NCBI GenBank assembly: GCA_001804865.1
Contig: MHBK01000035.1
Coordinates: forward strand, 87,512-151,511
Source: Lentisphaerae bacterium GWF2_57_35
Lineage (GTDB): Bacteria > Verrucomicrobiota > Kiritimatiellia > CAIQIC01 > GWF2-57-35
Length of the DNA stretch: 64,000 nucleotides
Direction: 5' to 3'
Below the pieces are notes generated by a model. It was given only the letters and a program-made list of their open reading frames with translations, had not been told where the DNA came from and did not search any database. Both the position numbers and the translations under genes were made by a program. Below, one piece after another: positions 53,317 through 62,597 of this stretch. Within the stretch, counting starts at the first letter, position 1, and the number at the start of each line of letters is the position of its first letter.

Positions 53317-54273
53317 TTACCTCACCATCACATTTACGGTCGGCGGAGAAACGCCTACCACGCCAATCCCCGGAGGCGCGGTCACGCGCACGGGTAGATC
53401 GTATTTTGCGGCGGCCTCGATGCCGGTGCAATCGACGTAGGCCTTAATCAAATCGCGATCCATATTTTTCAGCAACTCGGACCGGCTTTTCAAGGTCACC
53501 TTGACCCGGACGCCGCTCAAATCGACCTGCGGGCGAAACCCCTGCTTGACCAGGGCATTAACCGGAATGTCTTCCACGTCCACTGTAGCCGATCTTTCCA
53601 CAATAGCCACTTCCGCCATGACCACAGCCGGTTCGAGCCGCGCGGCCCACGACTCGCTGGGCTGCAATAAATTGAGCTTCAACTTGCGGAACGACCGGAT
53701 GCGGCCCTCCAGATCGATGGGCGACGTATGGATCACATCGACTTCCCGCAAGCGTTGGCGCGGACCGGAAATTTGCACCGTAGCGGGCGTGCAAACCACT
53801 TTTTCGAGTTCATACCCTTCCGGGGTCGCGCCAATAAATTCAACCTTCACGGGGACCTGTTTATCTCCCTCCTGATCCATCCGTACGGTAACCTCGCCGG
53901 GACGAATGTACACCACCCGGGCGCCGCCCGGGATCGTCACGTTTTTAGCCTCGAGTTTGGCGGTCAGGATGCCGTTCAAGGACTGCCCTCTAAAATCCAG
54001 CATAACGCGAATATCGTCGCGATTCAGGTAGCGAATGTCCTCTTTCGAACCGCGAAAGGTTATATCGACCGTCCGGGCGGAGCGTTCCAGGATCGCCCAG
54101 CCGTTGTCCACTTCGATCGTCAAGGGAATATCCTTGATCTCGGTTTCGAAACTAATGGCCGCGCGAATGGCATACCATGAAATGACGGCTAAAAAAATCG
54201 CCGCCACTTTGGATGTTTTATTTCGCTTGAACGCATTTTGGAACAGCGAGATGCTATGACGAATTATTTTCAA
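53317..54273 (-). CDS. cdaR: CdaR-like YbbR-repeat protein
   Basis: 318 residues. One N-terminal TM helix (KVAAIFLAVISWYAIRAAIS) anchors a periplasmic region with several YbbR repeats (DIPLTIEVDNGWAILERSAR, QVPVKVEFIGATPEGYELEK, EDIPVNALVKQGFRPQVDLS, YDLPVRVTAPPGIGVVGVSP). CdaR regulates the diadenylate cyclase CdaA in Gram-positive bacteria. Here it overlaps cdaA by 20 bp, which supports the assignment. Confidence 0.9.
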   Translation of the reverse strand: MKIIRHSISLFQNAFKRNKTSKVAAIFLAVISWYAIRAAISFETEIKDIPLTIEVDNGWAILERSARTVDITFRGSKEDIRYLNRDDIRVMLDFRGQSLNGILTAKLEAKNVTIPGGARVVYIRPGEVTVRMDQEGDKQVPVKVEFIGATPEGYELEKVVCTPATVQISGPRQRLREVDVIHTSPIDLEGRIRSFRKLKLNLLQPSESWAARLEPAVVMAEVAIVERSATVDVEDIPVNALVKQGFRPQVDLSGVRVKVTLKSRSELLKNMDRDLIKAYVDCTGIEAAAKYDLPVRVTAPPGIGVVGVSPPTVNVMVR

Positions 54274-55129
54274 ACTCCTTCTCCATCAAATCCTCTGTAC
54301 GCGCCAGAGCCTCCGGGGTCAGATCGAGCTTCTCCTGAAAGCGAATCCATCGGCTTTGGGTTTTGGCTTTCGTGGGTTTGAGCAAAACCAGCGAGAGCAT
54401 TCGCCGCAACCGCGCTTCGTCCAACCCCCGGATCAAACGCCCCTTGTACGACAGGGAAATCGTTCCGGCCTCCTCCGAAACCACCACCACCAGCGCATCG
54501 GTTTCCTCCGTCATGCCGATGGCGGCCCGATGCCGCGTACCCAAGGCTTTGCTCAACTCCGCCTGCTGCGATAGAGGGAACAAGCACCCGGCGGCGAGAA
54601 GCCGATCGCGAACAATGATAACGCCGCCATCATGCAACGGCGTGTGCGGAAAAAAGATGGAAGCCAGCAATTCCGGCGTCACCAGGCTATCGATCTTGGT
54701 GCCGGTCTCCTGGACCGATCGCGTACCGATTTCCCGCTCGATGGCGATCAAGGCGCCGATCTTTCGTTCGGCCAGCAGCACCACCGCTTGCACAATATGA
54801 TCCACCAGGGTGCGTTCGCGAATGGAAGCGGAAAAGACATGCTGCTTGCCCAATTCGGCCAGCGCACGGCGAATCTCCGGCTGGAAAATGATCAGAAACG
54901 CCACCGCCAGGTAAACCGAAAACTGTCGCAGCAGCCAGTTAAGGGCATCCAGGTGAAAGACATAAGTCAGCAGCAATAAAACGACAAGCAACAGCGTAAA
55001 GCCCAAAAGGACCTGGGCGCCACGCGTTCCCCTGAAAAACTGGATCACATAGTAAAAAACAAAGGCCAGCACCAGGATTTCAAGAAATCCCGACAGGCCC
55101 GGCAAATGAATTCTCGACAAGAGCTCCAT
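54254..55129 (-). CDS. cdaA: Diadenylate cyclase CdaA (c-di-AMP synthase)
   Basis: 291 residues. Three N-terminal TM helices (LEILVLAFVFYYVIQFF, AQVLLGFTLLLVVLLLLTYV, LRQFSVYLAVAFLIIF) precede the DisA_N catalytic domain: FQPEIRRALAELGK, IGALIAIEREIG, the DGA-type motif TPLHDGGVIIVRDRLLAAGC and the RHR motif GTRHRAAIGMTEETDALVVV. Makes c-di-AMP from two ATP at the membrane. ATG 55129 with GAGGAAAG upstream is chosen; an in-frame GTG lies at 55144. Its start overlaps the end of folP by 50 bp. Confidence 0.95.
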   Translation of the reverse strand: MELLSRIHLPGLSGFLEILVLAFVFYYVIQFFRGTRGAQVLLGFTLLLVVLLLLTYVFHLDALNWLLRQFSVYLAVAFLIIFQPEIRRALAELGKQHVFSASIRERTLVDHIVQAVVLLAERKIGALIAIEREIGTRSVQETGTKIDSLVTPELLASIFFPHTPLHDGGVIIVRDRLLAAGCLFPLSQQAELSKALGTRHRAAIGMTEETDALVVVVSEEAGTISLSYKGRLIRGLDEARLRRMLSLVLLKPTKAKTQSRWIRFQEKLDLTPEALARTEDLMEKEFENNSS

Positions 55130-56012
55130 GACGTCTTTCCTCACTGCTCAAGATATCCACGACGCGGGCCAAATCGCAAGACTCCTTTACGTCATGAACG
55201 CGTAAAATATCGGCGCCCCTCAGAACGGCATACGCGGCGGCGCCCAGACTGGCGGCCAACCGGTCGCCCGGCTCCCGTCCGGTCATGCGGCCCAGAAAGC
55301 TTTTCCGGGAAACGCCAACCAGTACCGGGCGGCCCAGGGACTTCAAGCCGGGCAAATGGGCCAGCAAGGTCAAATTGTGCTCCAGCGTTTTTCCAAAGCC
55401 GATTCCAGGATCGACCGCCAGGCATTCGAGGGACAGGCCGGCCTTCGTTAAAATCTCCAATCGCTCCTGAAGATAAGCGTGAACCTCCCCGGCCACATCC
55501 TCGTATGTGGGCTGGGCCTGCATGGTGCGGGGCGTTCCCTTCATGTGCATGAGAATGACGCCCGCCCCTGTTTCGGCGGCCGCCTCGGCCATGAGCGGAT
55601 CCACCGTCAGGGCCGAGATATCGTTAACGATATGCGCCCCGGCCTCCAAAGCCCGCCGTGCCACATGGGCCTTGGTCGTATCGATGGAAATCAGCCGGTC
55701 GGTGCGCCCACTTAGCTCTTCGATTACGGGAATGACGCGCCGCAGCTCTTCTTCCAAGGAAACGGCGTCCGCGCCAGGCCTTGAGGATTCGCCGCCGATG
55801 TCGACGATGTCCGCTCCCTGGCGAACCAGCTCCAGAGCATGCTCGATGGCTTGGGATCGATCGAAAAAACGCCCGCCGTCGGAAAACGAATCCGGCGTGG
55901 CGTTGAGAATGCCCATAATCAGGGTTCGTTCGCCGACGAGAATGTCCTGGCCTTTGCACCGCCAGACAAGCGGCTTGCGCCGGGTAGAAGGATCATCGGT
56001 TATGTCGTTCAT
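55080..56012 (-). CDS. folP: Dihydropteroate synthase
   Basis: 310 residues. TIM-barrel DHPS, joining pABA to dihydropterin pyrophosphate. Blocks: LIMGILNATPDSFSDGGRFF, GADIVDIGGESSRPGA, ISIDTTKAHVARRALEAGA, IVNDISALTVDPLMAEAAAE, ILMHMKGTPRTMQAQPTYED, DPGIGFGKTLEHNLTLLAHL, LVGVSRKSFLGRMTG, RVHDVKESCDLARVVDIL. ATG 56012 gives MNDITDDP; an in-frame upstream start at 56027 exists. It lies 65 bp after ftsH. The 50-bp overlap with cdaA is long for unrelated frames. Confidence 0.97.
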   Translation of the reverse strand: MNDITDDPSTRRKPLVWRCKGQDILVGERTLIMGILNATPDSFSDGGRFFDRSQAIEHALELVRQGADIVDIGGESSRPGADAVSLEEELRRVIPVIEELSGRTDRLISIDTTKAHVARRALEAGAHIVNDISALTVDPLMAEAAAETGAGVILMHMKGTPRTMQAQPTYEDVAGEVHAYLQERLEILTKAGLSLECLAVDPGIGFGKTLEHNLTLLAHLPGLKSLGRPVLVGVSRKSFLGRMTGREPGDRLAASLGAAAYAVLRGADILRVHDVKESCDLARVVDILSSEERRHGALVENSFAGPVGIS

Positions 56013-56077
56013 GGCGTCCCACCCCATTCGAATCCATGCCGGTCCGACGAATCTTTACGAACAAAAAGTCGATGGCA

Positions 56078-58063
56078 TTACGACTGCGGCATCGGATGCG
56101 GAGCGATATCGATGGGCTTGCGGTTCGAGGGCTCTTCTTTTTCTGCCGCATCTTTCTTCTCGTCCTGCTCGGTGCGCTCCACTTCGCTAAGAAGGCGCCC
56201 ATGCTCGACAATATCCGCCACATCCCGCCCATCCAACGTTTCCCGTTCGATCAGCAACTGGGCCATCATATCCAAACGATCGCGATGCGTCTTCAGAATG
56301 TCCACCGCCCGGGCATGACACTCGCGAATAATACGAGTTACTTCTTCGTCGATCTTGCGCGCAGTTTCTTCGCTGAATTCCTGCGACCGGGAAACCTCCC
56401 GGCCCAGGAAAAGCAATTCCTCGCGCTCGCCAAAACTCTGGGGCCCCAAGGCTGGGCTCATGCCCCATTCGCAAACCATCATGCGGGCTATATGGGAAGC
56501 CTGCCGCAAATCGCTGCTGGCGCCGGTGGTCACGTCTCCAAAGACCAGTTCCTCCGCCGAGCGTCCGCCCATTAAACCGGTGATCATACTGATCAGTTTT
56601 CGTTGGCTTTCCGTATAGCGATCCTTCTCCGGCAACTGCATGGTGGAGCCCAGGGAGGCGCCCCGGGGAATAATGGTTACCTTGTGAAGGGGCTCGGTAT
56701 CCCCAACCAACTGCAAAACAATGGCATGGCCGGATTCGTGATAAGCCGTCAGCTTCTTTTCCTTGTCGTCCAGGATGCGGCTGCGGCGCTCGCGGCCCCA
56801 ACGGACTTTGTCGCGAGCCTCTTCCAAATCCTTGTGCTCGATGCCCTCGGCGCCGCGACGAGCCGCCAGCAGGGCGGCTTCGTTGATCAAATTCGACAGA
56901 TCCGCGCCTGAAAAGCCCGGCGTTCCACGCGCCACCCGGCGCAAGTCGGCGTTGGTCGCCAATTTAACGCGCCGGGAATGGATTTTCAAAATGGCTTCGC
57001 GGCCTTCCAACCCCGGAAGATCGACCACGATTTGGCGGTCGAAACGGCCCGGCCGCAACAAGGCCTGATCCAAGACGTCCGGCCGATTGGTGGCCGCAAT
57101 GATGATGACGCCCTCCTGGGTATCGAAGCCATCCATCTCCACCAGCAGTGCGTTCAAAGTCTGCTCGCGTTCGTCGTGGCCGCCGCCAATGCCGCTGAAA
57201 CGGCTCCGGCCCACGGCGTCGATTTCGTCGATGAAAATGATGCAGGGTGCATTTTTCTTGCCCTGTTCGAACATGTCGCGCACGCGGGATGCGCCCACGC
57301 CGACAAACATTTCAACAAAATCCGAACCGCTGATGCTGAAAAACGGCACCTGCGCCTCGCCGGCAATCGCCTTGGCCAGCAGGGTCTTGCCGGTGCCCGG
57401 AGGGCCGACCAACAAAACGCCCTTGGGAATGCGACCGCCCAGCTTCTGGAATCGTTTGGGATCTTTCAGAAATTCGATGATCTCCTGCACTTCATCCTTG
57501 GCCTCGTCTACACCAGCTACATCCTCGAAGGTGATGGTGTTTTTGTCGCGCGTCATCAGGCGAGCCCGGCTTTTTCCAAAGCTCATGGCTCCTTTGCCGG
57601 CAAGCTTCATCTGTCGGACAAAAAGGAAATAGAGCAGCCCGAGCACCAGCAAGAACGGCACGGCGCCGGAAAGCACTTGCCAGAGATACGGATTTTGCGT
57701 CTTGAATTGGAAGCTGACGTTCTTGTCCCGGAGCATTTTGATCAGATCGTCCGTAACCGGCACATCGACCTTGAACTTCCGGGGCTTGCCGGTCGCTTCG
57801 TCGACATCCAGGGTTTCGCCCCGGATATACTGCAAACCGGAGACTTCCATGATCACTTCGCAGTTCTTAATCCGATTCTTCTCTACGAGCTGGATTAAAT
57901 CGGGACTGTATGCAATGGTGTGGTACTTTTCTTGCCGTTGAGAAAAAATTTGAAATGTGGTCAAAAACAGAGCAAGCAGCAAGAGCCAGATCGCCAACCC
58001 ACGAAACGGCATTTGCTGTTTGTTCGGCCCCTGTTCCTTACGCGAAAAAATCGACGGTTCCAT
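56078..58063 (-). CDS. ftsH: ATP-dependent zinc metalloprotease FtsH
   Basis: 661 residues. Two TM helices ([17 protein letters not shown] near 25-40 and [20 protein letters not shown] near 128-150) flank a periplasmic domain. AAA core: Walker [19 protein letters not shown], pore residues in [20 protein letters not shown], Walker [37 protein letters not shown]. Protease zinc site HESGH with downstream E in [15 protein letters not shown]. The acidic, charged C-terminal tail ([20 protein letters not shown]) is typical. Membrane protein quality control. Confidence 0.98.
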   Translation of the reverse strand: MEPSIFSRKEQGPNKQQMPFRGLAIWLLLLALFLTTFQIFSQRQEKYHTIAYSPDLIQLVEKNRIKNCEVIMEVSGLQYIRGETLDVDEATGKPRKFKVDVPVTDDLIKMLRDKNVSFQFKTQNPYLWQVLSGAVPFLLVLGLLYFLFVRQMKLAGKGAMSFGKSRARLMTRDKNTITFEDVAGVDEAKDEVQEIIEFLKDPKRFQKLGGRIPKGVLLVGPPGTGKTLLAKAIAGEAQVPFFSISGSDFVEMFVGVGASRVRDMFEQGKKNAPCIIFIDEIDAVGRSRFSGIGGGHDEREQTLNALLVEMDGFDTQEGVIIIAATNRPDVLDQALLRPGRFDRQIVVDLPGLEGREAILKIHSRRVKLATNADLRRVARGTPGFSGADLSNLINEAALLAARRGAEGIEHKDLEEARDKVRWGRERRSRILDDKEKKLTAYHESGHAIVLQLVGDTEPLHKVTIIPRGASLGSTMQLPEKDRYTESQRKLISMITGLMGGRSAEELVFGDVTTGASSDLRQASHIARMMVCEWGMSPALGPQSFGEREELLFLGREVSRSQEFSEETARKIDEEVTRIIRECHARAVDILKTHRDRLDMMAQLLIERETLDGRDVADIVEHGRLLSEVERTEQDEKKDAAEKEEPSNRKPIDIAPHPMPQS

Positions 58064-58148
58064 TTTGTTATATATCCTGAATGCTTATTTCCAATAAACT
58101 TTACAAGAGCCCATAACGGTATCACGGGAAATCGAACAATGCAACGGT

Positions 58149-59552
58149 TCAAATGCGTTCGATGAAAACTCTTAGGGAGATTCCCTGCGGTTTTTTGACC
58201 TCCCAGCCACGCGCGACACGGTAGCCGGCCAGCCAGACGACCTCTTTCCGGCAGGCCAGAATGGGCGTCGTTTTTCGCAGCGCTTTTGGAAGCTTGGCGT
58301 CAACAAAAAGGTCTTGCAGCTTGCGCGAACCGGTCATACCCAAAGGCCGAATGGCATCGCCGGCGCGCCAGGACCGGATGACTAAGCCGGAGGCTCGTTT
58401 CACAACCCCGGCATCGAGCGAGACTTCGCTGGGGAGCTGCCCGACGCTCGTTTTTTGGCGAATAATGCCCTTGTCCCAACGGGTTGTGATGCGCAAGCCT
58501 TGCTCGGGCAGGATCGTTTCGCCGGGAATGGCCAAGACCTGGCAAAACCCCTGTTCCTCGTCGTCCGAACCGACTTTAACGGTCAACGCGTCATAATGCC
58601 GGCTCACCAACCAGCCGCCCGGCAACGGAACCGACCGGCTTCCCTGAGAGGATTCGGCCAGTTGCAAGATACGATCCAAGGCCGCGAAATCGATGGAATC
58701 GGGCGGCGCCCCCTGATCCGATAACCAAAGCTTTGCGATGCGGCGCCGCGCGGCCAACGGCTCGAGCCCCAAACGTCCGGCCGACAGCGTCGTGGGATCG
58801 GCGGGCCGAACGCAAGCCAGCAAACGTTCCCGGGCCAGATCGTCCAGCCAGGCGTTCTCCTCGCTCATCACCTCGGCGGTACGCGTCAAAACGGCCCGAA
58901 TATTTGGATTCAAACGCGTTTCAAGCAAAGGGAGGACCTCATGCCGCACGCGATTTCGAAGAAAATGAAGACTAAGGTTGGAGGCATCCTCCCGCCAGCC
59001 CAATCCATGCCGGCGCAAAAACGCGCAAGCCTGCGCATGCGTAATATCGCGTAGCGGCCGGATCACTCGAAGGCCTTTCCATGCGCCGACATATGCGATG
59101 CCTCCGAGACCCTGCGGCCCCGCCCCTCGCGCCAGTTTCAACAGCACGGTTTCCGCCTGATCGTCCGCCGTATGCCCCGTCGCCAAGACGTGCGCGCCCA
59201 CCTCCAAGGCCATGCGGCTGAAAAAATCGTATCGGGCTTCGCGCGCAGCCATCTCCAGCGAGAGTCCGCGTTGTACGGCCATGACCGGCACGTCGACTTG
59301 CTCGACCCGACACGCGCAGCCCAACTTCGCCGCCAGCTCCTGGACAAACTCGGCATCCTCGTCGGCCGCCGACCCGCGAATGGAATGATGCAGATGCGCC
59401 AGGGTCAAATGAAGCCCATAGGCCTTTTGGACATAATGGAGGGCATACGCGAGCGCAACGGAATCCGCGCCGCCGGAGACCGCAAGCAGCACATGCTGCC
59501 CTTCCTTCAGAAGCGCCCGCGCCCGAATGGTCTGCTGAATTTTTCTAATCAT
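58149..59552 (-). CDS. tilS: tRNA(Ile)-lysidine synthetase
   Basis: 467 residues. PP-loop SGGADSVALAYALHYV near 25-40, HLHHSIRGSAADEDAEFVQE, VLATGHTADDQAETVLLKLA and GLGGIAYVGAWKGLRVIRPL identify TilS, which lysidinylates C34 of tRNA-Ile(CAU). The C-terminal substrate-recognition domains are present (VIRSWRAGDAIRPLGMTGSR, KLQDLFVDAKLPKALRKTTP, VVWLAGYRVARGWEVKKP). It lies between priA (27 bp) and ftsH (85 bp), all on the minus strand; tilS-ftsH adjacency is widely conserved. Confidence 0.97.
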   Translation of the reverse strand: MIRKIQQTIRARALLKEGQHVLLAVSGGADSVALAYALHYVQKAYGLHLTLAHLHHSIRGSAADEDAEFVQELAAKLGCACRVEQVDVPVMAVQRGLSLEMAAREARYDFFSRMALEVGAHVLATGHTADDQAETVLLKLARGAGPQGLGGIAYVGAWKGLRVIRPLRDITHAQACAFLRRHGLGWREDASNLSLHFLRNRVRHEVLPLLETRLNPNIRAVLTRTAEVMSEENAWLDDLARERLLACVRPADPTTLSAGRLGLEPLAARRRIAKLWLSDQGAPPDSIDFAALDRILQLAESSQGSRSVPLPGGWLVSRHYDALTVKVGSDDEEQGFCQVLAIPGETILPEQGLRITTRWDKGIIRQKTSVGQLPSEVSLDAGVVKRASGLVIRSWRAGDAIRPLGMTGSRKLQDLFVDAKLPKALRKTTPILACRKEVVWLAGYRVARGWEVKKPQGISLRVFIERI

Positions 59553-59579
59553 GAAAAAATCCGTCGTCCCGCCCTACCC

Positions 59580-61817
59580 TCACATAAGCGATAAGGCATC
59601 CACATCCACCGCGCAGGATACTTTATCCGGCCATTTGAACGTCTTCAAAACATTCTTGATCGGGTTGGTCATCATCGACGTGGCTGGCGCGCGCAGGATG
59701 ATTTGATAACGGTAATAATTGTTCGCCTTGGCCAGCGGCGCGGGCGAGGGCCCCGCCAGAATCACCTGCTTCGGCATCAGCGGCTCCAACTGCTTCGCCA
59801 AGACTTCGCCGGAGAGTCGGACATGATCTTCCGAAAGCCCTTTGATCGTCAGGCAAACCAGGTGCCCGAAGGGCGGATAACTCAACTCGCGGCGAAACTC
59901 GATTTCCTGGTCGTAAAATCCTTCGTAGTCCAAACGACGCGCCGCTTGTACGGCCGGATGATGCGGGGTGTAAGTCTGTACAATGACCTCCCCCTTGACT
60001 TCTCCCCGTCCCGCCCGGCCGGCCACCTGGGTCAGCAGTTGGAACGTCCGCTCGGCGGCCCGGAAATCCGGCATGTGCAGATTGCTGTCGGCATAGATGA
60101 CCCCCACCAGCGTGACGTTGGGAAAATGCAGCCCCTTGGCGATCATTTGCGTGCCGATCAAAATATCGATTTTGCCCGTGCGAAATTCGCCGAGGATTTT
60201 CCAGTGCGAATTCTTTTGCGTCGTCGTATCGGAATCCATCCGCTGCACCCGGGCTTTCGGGAAGAACTTTTGCACAATAGTCTCGACCCGCTGGGTGCCG
60301 ACGCCGACAAACTTGAACGCGGGATCGCGGCAGTCCGGATTCGGGCAGCGATCGGGCACCTTTTTTTCGATGCCGCAAATGTGGCAGATCAGCTTTTCGG
60401 TTTGCCGGTGATAGGTCATCGCCACGCTGCAATTTCCACACTCGGCCACAAAGCCGCATTTGGGGCAAATCAACGAGGTGGAGTAGCCCCGGCGATTCAA
60501 AAACAACAGCGACTGCTCCCCTTTGTCGAGCCGTTCCTGAATAGCCACGGCCAGCTCGCGCGACAGCACATTGACATGCCCCTCGCGCTCGGCCTCGATC
60601 CGCATATCGACCACCCGCACCATCGGCATCTGCCGATGGTCGACCCGATGAGGAAGTTTCACCAACCCGTATTTTCCGATCTTGGCGTTGTAATACGATT
60701 CCAAAGCCGGCGTCGCCGTGCCCAACACGACGGCGCATTTCTCCATGCGGCCGCGCATTACGGCCACATCGCGCGCGTTATACCGGGGCGTTTCGTCCTG
60801 CTTGTAGGAAGGCTCGTGCTCCTCGTCCACCACGATCAAGCCCAGGTTGCGGACCGGCGCAAACAGGGCTGACCGCGCGCCGATCACGATCCGCGCCTTG
60901 CCTTCGTGCACGCGATGCCATTCGTCGTGGCGTTCGCCCTCGGACAGATTGCTGTGCAGAATGGCGATCTCGTCGCCGAACCGACCCCGGAAGCGCTCCG
61001 TGGTCTGCGGCGTCAGCGCAATTTCCGGCACCAGGACAATGGCCCCCTTCCCTTGCTTCAACACATGCTGAATGGCCTGCAAATAGACTTCCGTCTTGCC
61101 GCTGCCGGTTACGCCGTAGAGCAGGATCACGGGGGGCTTCAACGTATCGACGGATTGTACGATGGCGTTTAACGCGTCGGTCTGTTGCGGCATCATTTCC
61201 AGCGGCAGGGAACGAAGGATGTTTTGCCCCTTCATCGGATCGCGCATTTGGGCCTCGCGGGAAACGGTAACGAGGCCTTTCTTTTCCAAAGCGCGCACCG
61301 CGGCGTCCGAGGCCCCGGCCGAGCGGGCCAGATGATGAAGAAAAGTCTGCCCGCCGCTCCTCAGCGCGTCCAGCACGGCGGCCTGCTTCGGGGCCTTCTC
61401 CCGGAGCGCCTCCGCAGTCAGCAAATCGCCGCCGGCTTCGGTGGCAAACACCATCAGCCGCTCCTTGAAACCGGACCCCTTTTTACGAACCACGCTCGGC
61501 AAAACCGTGCGCACCGCGATTTCCAGCGGAGCTGCATAATATTCGCCCACCCAGCGGGCCAGCTCCATGATCCGGTTGTCGATCAGAGAACTCTTGCCCA
61601 CGCGATCCCGGATTTCCTTTAAATTCGCGTAAGTGGAAGTTTCCTTCAACCCCGTCACGTAGCCTCTCGCCTCGGAATGACCAAAAGGGACCACCACCCG
61701 CGTCCCGATTTGCAGCTCATTCTGCAAGCGAGGCGGCACCCGGTAATCGAACTCCCGGTTAAGGGCTATCTCCACTATCACGGTGGCTATCTTTGGCATA
61801 GTGCGTTTATTGTTCAT
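59580..61817 (-). CDS. priA: Primosomal replication restart helicase PriA
   Basis: 745 residues. 3'-DNA-binding N-terminal domain (IATVIVEIALNREFDYRVPP, IGTRVVVPFGHSEARGYVTG), helicase Walker A LYGVTGSGKTEVYLQAIQHV, DEEH box VVDEEHEPSYKQDETPRYNA, zinc-binding cysteines CPKCGFVAECGNC, CHIC and CPNPDC, and motif V/VI region ILIGTQMIAKGLHFPNVTLV and QVAGRAGRGEVKGEVIVQTY. ATG 61817 (MNNKRT) is chosen; in-frame ATG 61799 (MPKIAT) is close to the usual family start. An upstream extension to 62030 would invade the divergent promoter and is unlikely. Confidence 0.97.
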   Translation of the reverse strand: MNNKRTMPKIATVIVEIALNREFDYRVPPRLQNELQIGTRVVVPFGHSEARGYVTGLKETSTYANLKEIRDRVGKSSLIDNRIMELARWVGEYYAAPLEIAVRTVLPSVVRKKGSGFKERLMVFATEAGGDLLTAEALREKAPKQAAVLDALRSGGQTFLHHLARSAGASDAAVRALEKKGLVTVSREAQMRDPMKGQNILRSLPLEMMPQQTDALNAIVQSVDTLKPPVILLYGVTGSGKTEVYLQAIQHVLKQGKGAIVLVPEIALTPQTTERFRGRFGDEIAILHSNLSEGERHDEWHRVHEGKARIVIGARSALFAPVRNLGLIVVDEEHEPSYKQDETPRYNARDVAVMRGRMEKCAVVLGTATPALESYYNAKIGKYGLVKLPHRVDHRQMPMVRVVDMRIEAEREGHVNVLSRELAVAIQERLDKGEQSLLFLNRRGYSTSLICPKCGFVAECGNCSVAMTYHRQTEKLICHICGIEKKVPDRCPNPDCRDPAFKFVGVGTQRVETIVQKFFPKARVQRMDSDTTTQKNSHWKILGEFRTGKIDILIGTQMIAKGLHFPNVTLVGVIYADSNLHMPDFRAAERTFQLLTQVAGRAGRGEVKGEVIVQTYTPHHPAVQAARRLDYEGFYDQEIEFRRELSYPPFGHLVCLTIKGLSEDHVRLSGEVLAKQLEPLMPKQVILAGPSPAPLAKANNYYRYQIILRAPATSMMTNPIKNVLKTFKWPDKVSCAVDVDALSLM

Positions 61818-62031
61818 GTCAGCGCTCAACATGCAAGCCGCGAAAAAGCGCGACCGTATTCCCGGCGTCTTGACGCGGACGCGTAGCCGCCGGCGTAAGC
61901 CGGTGGCCTTCCGGGCCGTCAAGAATTCCTGTAACCGTTCTCCCCTTCCCGGCGACTTATGTAACGGAAGGGCAAAACCGGCGCCAATCAGTGCCCAAGA
62001 AAACAAACAGTCAAACAACAGGAGATGCAAG
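61818..62031. promoter_or_regulatory. Divergent promoter region with paired TGTAAC motifs
   Basis: 214 bp between priA and the Spy-like gene. A hairpin GCCGCCGGC-GTAA-GCCGGTGGC lies at 61886-61907. Two direct TGTAAC motifs at 61930 and 61960 are 30 bp apart; TGTAACC-N16-CGAC at 61930-61956 has the shape of an ECF-sigma promoter (GTAACC-type -35). Because an ECF sigma gene lies downstream, autoregulation is plausible. Confidence 0.35.
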
Positions 62032-62544
62032 ATGAAATCGAATAATATGGTCCTAACCAGCGTTTTGGCTCTGTTCCTCGTCTCGGCGGGCTCGGCCCTG
62101 GCTTCCCAGGAGACTCAAGCCTCGCCGTTCGCCGGCCTGGCCGCCGGCGGAGCGCACTCGGCCATCCTTCAAAAGCTGGCCGGCTTGAAACTCAGCGACG
62201 ACCAGAAAACCGCCATCGCCGGCATCCTCAAAGACAGCCGAGAGGACATGCAGGCCACGCTCAAGTACTACGTCGCGGCCCGGGAAAACCAGTTCGGCGT
62301 CATTCACGAGGCGACCTTCAACGAGCAGGCCGTCCGGGATGCCTGCCGGGTCACCGCTCAATACGAGGAGGAACTGGCGGTCGTCCGGGCGCGCACCGTC
62401 AGCCGAATCAAACAGGCGCTCACGCCGGAACAGCAAGCCCGCTTGCTGGAAACGCGCGGCCTCGTGAAGGAGCGCATCGTGTCCCGAATCGAGCTGGCGC
62501 GCACGATATTGGATTCATGGATTGAAGCGAACAGCGCGGAATGA
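62032..62544 (+). CDS. Exported Spy/CpxP-like protein
   Basis: 170 residues. Signal peptide MVLTSVLALFLVSAGSALAS. The mature part is helical with the LTxxQ-like blocks of the Spy/CpxP/ZraP group: LAGLKLSDDQKTAIAGILKD, REDMQATLKYYVAARENQFG and RIKQALTPEQQARLLETRGL. Such proteins act as periplasmic chaperones or stress sensors. AGGAG lies 7 nt before ATG 62032. A strong hairpin and then an ECF sigma gene follow. Confidence 0.8.
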   Translation: MKSNNMVLTSVLALFLVSAGSALASQETQASPFAGLAAGGAHSAILQKLAGLKLSDDQKTAIAGILKDSREDMQATLKYYVAARENQFGVIHEATFNEQAVRDACRVTAQYEEELAVVRARTVSRIKQALTPEQQARLLETRGLVKERIVSRIELARTILDSWIEANSAE

Positions 62545-62558
62545 TAATAAACCGTTCG

Positions 62559-62587
62559 TCCGGGAGCCGGCCATTCCGGCTCCCGGA
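62559..62587 (+). terminator. Strong hairpin between spy-like and sigma genes
   Basis: TCCGGGAGCCGG pairs perfectly with CCGGCTCCCGGA (12 bp) around CCATT. It ends 10 nt before the sigma-factor ATG, where the Shine-Dalgarno sequence should be, and no T-run follows. It may attenuate transcription or limit sigma translation rather than terminate. Confidence 0.55.
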
Positions 62588-62597
62588 TAACACGACC

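Noticed and set aside
59623..60872. Long overlapping ORFs within priA on both strands
   Set aside because: They are high-GC shadow frames; their translations are Arg/Gly/Ala-rich without family motifs, while the priA frame carries all helicase and zinc motifs.
61818..62030. N-terminal extension of PriA to 62030
   Set aside because: The extra ~71 residues cover the divergent promoter and hairpin, and family proteins begin close to the IATVIVEIAL segment.
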